Below, piece by piece: positions 6,409-9,072 of a stretch of DNA of 9,072 nucleotides. The translations under genes and the position numbers were made by a program. The notes beneath the pieces were generated by a model, which worked only from the letters and a program-made list of their open reading frames with translations, searched no databases and was not told where the DNA came from. The stretch spans positions 1 to 9,072 of the forward strand of contig JAAYXM010000056.1 in assembly GCA_012515925.1 (NCBI GenBank), written 5' to 3'. How positions within the stretch are numbered: position 1 is the stretch's first letter; every line of letters begins with the position of its first letter. The stretch is from Clostridiales bacterium (GTDB lineage: Bacteria; Bacillota; Clostridia; Oscillospirales; JAAYXM01).

Positions 6409-7881
6409 ATGAGTGAGAAGAACGTGCTCGCGATTGATATCGGAGCCTCAAGCGGCAAAGCGTTTTTGGGAAGCTTTGACGGGGAACGTATTTCCGTAAA
6501 CGAGGTTCACAGGTTTGAAAACACGCCGGTAAAAAAGGGCAAAATCCTTTACTGGGATTTAGATTCGCTTTTTGGCGAAATTAAGCGCGGAATCGAAAAA
6601 GCCGCGAAGCTCCATGGGTTTAAGAGCGTCGGCATAGACACATGGGGCGTGGATTTCGGGCTGCTTTCGGAGGACGGCGAGCTTCTTGACAACCCCGTAC
6701 ATTACCGCGACGAGCGAACCCGCGGCATGGTGGACAAGGTTTGCGCGCAATTCGGCGGCCGGACCGAATTCTATAAGCTCACGGGCATTCAGATTATGGA
6801 ATTGAATACTGTTTTCCAGCTATATTCAATCTTATTAAACAATCCGGAATTATTGAAAAAGGCATATACGATGCTCCTGATGCCGGATTTGTTCAATTAC
6901 CTGTTGACAGGCGCCAAACGCGCCGAAATATCAATCTCTTCCACCACACAGCTGCTCGAGCCGCACACCCGGCAATGGAATATAGATATAATAAAAAAGC
7001 TCGGGATTCCCGAACGGATATTCCCGGAGATTGTACCCGCGGGGTCAATCGCGGGTAATATGACGGATAAAATATGCAGGGAGCTGGATATTACCCCGAA
7101 ATCCGTAATAAGTGTCGCCTCGCATGACACGGCAAGCGCGGTCGCGGGCATACCGGCCATGGAAGATGATTTCCTGTTTATTTCCTGCGGGACCTGGAGC
7201 CTTCTCGGCACGGTGCTCGACAAGCCCGTTATAACCGGGAAGTCGCTTGGGTGCAACCTTACGAACGAAGTCGGCTACGATAATAAAACAAGATTCTTAA
7301 AAAACATAGTCGGGCTGTGGATTATACAGGAGGCGCGCCGGCAGTTTAAAAGTCAGGGCAAAATGTATTCGTATAACGACATGGAGATGCTCGCGAGAGA
7401 ATGCAAGCCGTTTGCGTGCTTTATCGATCCCGACGCGCCGGAGTTTTTCACGCCCGGGGACATAATAGAAAAAGTCCGCAGGTTCTGCAAAAAAACCGGC
7501 CAGTATGTTCCGGATACGGACGGTGAAATCGTCCGCTGTATATACGAGAGCATCGCTATGAAGTATAATTTCGCGATGCGTCAGGTAATCGACTGCACCG
7601 GTAAGAACTTCGACAGGATTTATCTGGCGGGCGGCGGCGTAAAGGATACGTTTTTATGCGGCATGACCGCCTCCGCTACCGGCAAAGAGGTCCTCGCGGG
7701 GCCCGCCGAGGCCACGGCGCTCGGCAACATTATTACGCAGCTTATCGCGAACGGGGAAATCAAGGATTTATCCGAGGCGCATAAACTGCTGTCACGCTCG
7801 TTTGATTTTGCCGTTTATGAGCCTGCGCGTCACGGAGAGTGGGCGGGCAAATATCCCGAGTTTCTTCGAATAATAAACTAA
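6409..7881 (+). CDS. rhaB: rhamnulokinase (FGGY family)
   Basis: The 490-residue protein has typical RhaB length and follows E. coli RhaB along its whole length. It phosphorylates L-rhamnulose (or a similar deoxy-ketose) at O-1 with ATP in the cytoplasm. The N-terminal phosphate loop is G-A-S-S-G-K (12-17), then H-R-F-E-N (34-38), G-I-D-T-W-G-V-D-F-G (75-84) and Y-R-D-E-R-T (99-104), the RhaB fingerprint. The catalytic base is D240 in S-H-D-T-A-S-A. ATP-site motifs are C-G-T-W-S (260-264), L-K-N-I-V-G-L-W (297-304), A-G-G-G (407-410) and G-P-A-E-A-T-A-L-G-N (431-440). GGGAGGG lies 6 nt before the ATG, overlapping the PHP gene's end, 12 nt away. Last gene of the operon, followed by a strong terminator. 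Rhamnose isomerase and aldolase are not in the window, so the in vivo substrate could be another ketose. Confidence 0.93.
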   Translation: MSEKNVLAIDIGASSGKAFLGSFDGERISVNEVHRFENTPVKKGKILYWDLDSLFGEIKRGIEKAAKLHGFKSVGIDTWGVDFGLLSEDGELLDNPVHYRDERTRGMVDKVCAQFGGRTEFYKLTGIQIMELNTVFQLYSILLNNPELLKKAYTMLLMPDLFNYLLTGAKRAEISISSTTQLLEPHTRQWNIDIIKKLGIPERIFPEIVPAGSIAGNMTDKICRELDITPKSVISVASHDTASAVAGIPAMEDDFLFISCGTWSLLGTVLDKPVITGKSLGCNLTNEVGYDNKTRFLKNIVGLWIIQEARRQFKSQGKMYSYNDMEMLARECKPFACFIDPDAPEFFTPGDIIEKVRRFCKKTGQYVPDTDGEIVRCIYESIAMKYNFAMRQVIDCTGKNFDRIYLAGGGVKDTFLCGMTASATGKEVLAGPAEATALGNIITQLIANGEIKDLSEAHKLLSRSFDFAVYEPARHGEWAGKYPEFLRIIN

Positions 7882-7900
7882 AACAACATGTAAGAAAAGT

Positions 7901-7938
7901 AAAAGCGCCGAGGCATTGAAATATGCTTCGGCGCTTTT
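7901..7938. terminator. bidirectional rho-independent terminator
   Basis: AAAAGCGCCGA (7901-7911) pairs perfectly with TCGGCGCTTTT (7928-7938). A G-T wobble and GCA/TGC extend the stem to 15 pairs around an 8-base loop (7916-7923). The A and T runs flank the GC core on both strands, so it serves both rhaB on plus and the convergent SLH gene on minus. Confidence 0.92.
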
Positions 7939-7965
7939 ATGTTTTGCCTTTACGGAAGCCGGCTG

Positions 7966-8471
7966 TCAGGCTTTTAACTTATCTAATATCCTTGATACTA
8001 AAACCGCGATTTCCGCGCGCGTGATGTTCTCTCCGGGGGCGAATCTGCCGCCTGGTTTGCCCGTAATAATGCCTTTTCCGGCTAAATCATTTATCGCGTC
8101 GCGCGCCCAGTCAAAGCCCGCCAAATCGGTAAACCTTTCCCCGATATCCGGAGTCACGGGCGGTATCACGATTCCGCCCGGGCTACCGCCTCCGTCGGGG
8201 CCGAGCAACCTGTATACGCCGTTTTCGGGGCTCTCTAAGGTGCTGTCCACGTATATGTACTTATCCGCGAGCAGTTTTGTATCCATTTCGGTATCGGACT
8301 TAACGATTATCTTGTTTTCCAGCTGCAGCCCTCTCGTAAAGTCCTCGATATAGCCCGTGTATTCAGGCGTCAACCCGGCGTTTCGGAGCGCGGGCATAAG
8401 CGCGAAAAGCATCGCTAAACTCAGCAAAAGACTTATCGGTTTTTTACCGCATTAAAACGCAGTAATTTCAT
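7966..8471 (-). CDS. short secreted protein with one C-terminal SLH domain, frameshifted near its start
   Basis: The intact frame ends in an S-layer homology domain (E-R-F-T-D-L to S-R-I-L-D, about 113-165 of the restored product) with F-T-D-L, a W-A-R-D-A-I-N-D-L-A helix, G-I-I-T-G and I-T-R-A-E; such domains bind cell-wall polysaccharide. Before it is a Gly/Pro linker (P-D-G-G-G-S-P-G-G). The only good start is ATG 8471, with AGGGGGT 6 nt upstream, but that frame stops after 12 codons at 8433. Adding one A to the A6 run (8440-8445) joins it to the long frame and gives M-K-L-L-R-F-N-A-V-K-K-P-I-S followed by a hydrophobic L/A/F core ending at A-L-R-N-A, a textbook signal peptide; the product would be 168 residues. 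As written, only a TTG (8427) or ATG (8412) without ribosome sites could start the body, and the basic n-region would be lost. The protein is unusually small for an SLH protein and has one repeat rather than three. Confidence 0.8.
8440..8445 (-). other. A6 homopolymer carrying a -1 frameshift in the SLH gene
   Basis: Six A on the coding strand in GGT-AAAAAA-CCG. Seven would keep ATG 8471 in frame with the signal peptide core and SLH domain. Homopolymer undercall, real mutation or transcriptional slippage are all possible. Confidence 0.7.
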
Positions 8472-8516
8472 AAAGATACCCCCTGTTATGTTCGGAAGGT
8501 GTTTATTCCGGTTATT

Positions 8517-8571
8517 AGTACAGGCAACCGGGTAATGCGTGTTTTTCGTTTTAACCCCGGTTGCCTGTACT
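8517..8571. repeat. 16-bp perfect inverted repeat (stem-loop)
   Basis: AGTACAGGCAACCGGG (8517-8532) and its exact complement CCCGGTTGCCTGTACT (8556-8571) enclose a 23-base loop. It lies 12 bases after the small-peptide stop and 45 bases before the SLH gene start. No T-run follows on the minus strand, so it is not a classical terminator for the upstream genes; it may protect a 3' end or partly terminate. CCGGTT at 8508-8513 could pair with AACCGG at 8526-8531 as a competing hairpin. Confidence 0.75.
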
Positions 8572-8583
8572 GCTTATTTTAAG

Positions 8584-8703
8584 TTAAATTCCGCCGTAAT
8601 CCTCGATTCCCGCGTAACTGAAATCCTGTATGCTTAGGGTTATTAAGTCACTGCTTTCAAATTCGGTCTTTTTCAAATCCGGAGTTTCGTAAAGCTTTTT
8701 CAT
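8584..8703 (-). CDS. 39-residue acidic peptide of unknown function
   Basis: ATG at 8703 with AAGGAG (8712-8717) exactly 8 nt upstream, ending in TAA. The peptide starts M-K-K-L-Y-E-T-P-D-L-K-K-T-E-F-E, continues through S-S-D-L-I-T-L-S and ends in an aromatic, Asp- and Gly-bearing tail finishing Y-G-G-I. The layout M-K-K-x-Y-x-x-P-x-L-x-x-x-x-F-E-x-x-D-L-I-T recalls short, unassigned peptides I remember next to large secreted proteins in Clostridia; some short peptides with an N-terminal leader and a variable Gly-rich tail are modified-peptide precursors, but no modifying enzyme is visible here. There is no signal peptide or membrane segment. It starts 18 nt after the stop of the large surface protein and is surely on the same transcript. 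Confidence 0.7.
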   Translation of the reverse strand: MKKLYETPDLKKTEFESSDLITLSIQDFSYAGIEDYGGI

Positions 8704-8721
8704 TTCATAAACTCCTTCCGG

Positions 8722-9072
8722 CTAAACAATACCGCCGACGGTATTGCTGTATATTACCTTATAATCGCCGCCCGGGGTCCTGTAAATCATATACGCTCTC
8801 GCATAGCCGGGAGTTCCGGCAGGCACGTTGTCAATACGCGCCGTAAACTGACCGTTTCTCTCCGAGGACTTCGCAATCGCTTTGTAAAAATAATCGTCAA
8901 GGTTAGGTACGCCTGCCGTGGATGCGAGTATACCCGTTTCAATAAGCGTGAATCCTGCCGGCAGCGTGCGCTCGGAGGCGAATATCACGCGGCGCGGGCC
9001 ACCCGGATTTTCGGGATTTACAGGCGTCACTTTTATCGCTTCGTCCATGTATATCGCGGGCGCCGCCGTAAC
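8722..9072 (-). CDS. C-terminal end of a large secreted or cell-surface protein (partial)
   Basis: The frame is open through base 9072, so the start lies outside; 116 residues are visible and the ATG at 9048 is not a real start (no ribosome site, frame continues upstream). The segment is Pro/Gly-rich (T-P-V-N-P-E-N-P-G-G-P), then D-D-Y-F-Y-K-A-I-A-K-S-S, N-G-Q-F-T-A-R-I, P-A-G-T-P-G-Y-A-R-A-Y-M-I-Y and K-V-I-Y-S-N-T. The gvpag...ARAYxxY...vYSnt pattern is one I associate with the last beta-sandwich of large clostridial surface proteins that often carry Ig-like or SLH repeats. Those features are not seen in this fragment, so the nature of the full protein is inferred. The small peptide and SLH genes follow on the same strand. 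Confidence 0.75.
   Translation of the reverse strand, partial: VTAAPAIYMDEAIKVTPVNPENPGGPRRVIFASERTLPAGFTLIETGILASTAGVPNLDDYFYKAIAKSSERNGQFTARIDNVPAGTPGYARAYMIYRTPGGDYKVIYSNTVGGIV

Noticed and set aside
1..9072. tRNA, rRNA, CRISPR arrays, insertion sequences, integrase sites
   Set aside because: I looked for cloverleaf ends, repeated spacer patterns, transposase motifs and terminal repeats and found none I could support.

Overview
The window looks like a chromosomal piece from a Gram-positive, probably clostridial (Bacillota), bacterium. The reasons are an S-layer homology (SLH) domain protein, strong purine-rich ribosome sites ahead of nearly every gene, AT-rich intergenic DNA, and sugar genes of the type common in gut or anaerobic-digester Clostridia. 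This placement is an inference; no rRNA or tRNA is present to confirm it. TGA ends several intact genes (positions 51, 5217 and 7966), so the standard bacterial code applies.

Left region (1-2331). A minus-strand operon runs from about 1993 towards 1: an M24/creatinase-fold protein (801-1964), a creatininase-family amidohydrolase (51-785), and the first ten codons of a LacI-type regulator that leaves the window at base 1. Its promoter is a perfect TTGACA-17-TATAAT box. A 20-bp near-palindrome of LacI/CcpA type overlaps the predicted transcription start, and a second nearly identical site lies 131 bp away, towards the divergent gene. Enzymes, promoter, operators and probable repressor thus sit together.

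Middle region (2332-7938). A DUF4432/aldose-1-epimerase-like gene (2332-3417, +) converges on a DeoR-family regulator (3440-4189, -) interrupted by one in-frame TGA. Divergent from the regulator is a tight three-gene operon: an NAD-type short-chain dehydrogenase resembling sorbitol-6-phosphate 2-dehydrogenase, a PHP-domain protein, and a clear rhamnulokinase (rhaB). It ends at a strong hairpin terminator (7901-7938). Together the genes suggest handling of a sugar or sugar alcohol: mutarotation, polyol/ketose redox, then phosphorylation of a rhamnulose-like ketose. No aldolase, isomerase or transporter is visible here.

Right region (7966-9072). Minus-strand cell-surface genes: the C-terminal end of a large (off-window) secreted-type protein, a 39-residue peptide gene immediately behind it, a long perfect inverted repeat, and a short protein with a signal peptide and one SLH domain. 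The signal peptide of the last is split from the body by a one-base frameshift in an A6 run.

Most notable points: the two broken reading frames (nonsense in deoR-type gene, frameshift in SLH gene), the small peptide gene, the M24-fold protein lacking metal ligands, and the complete LacI-type control region.
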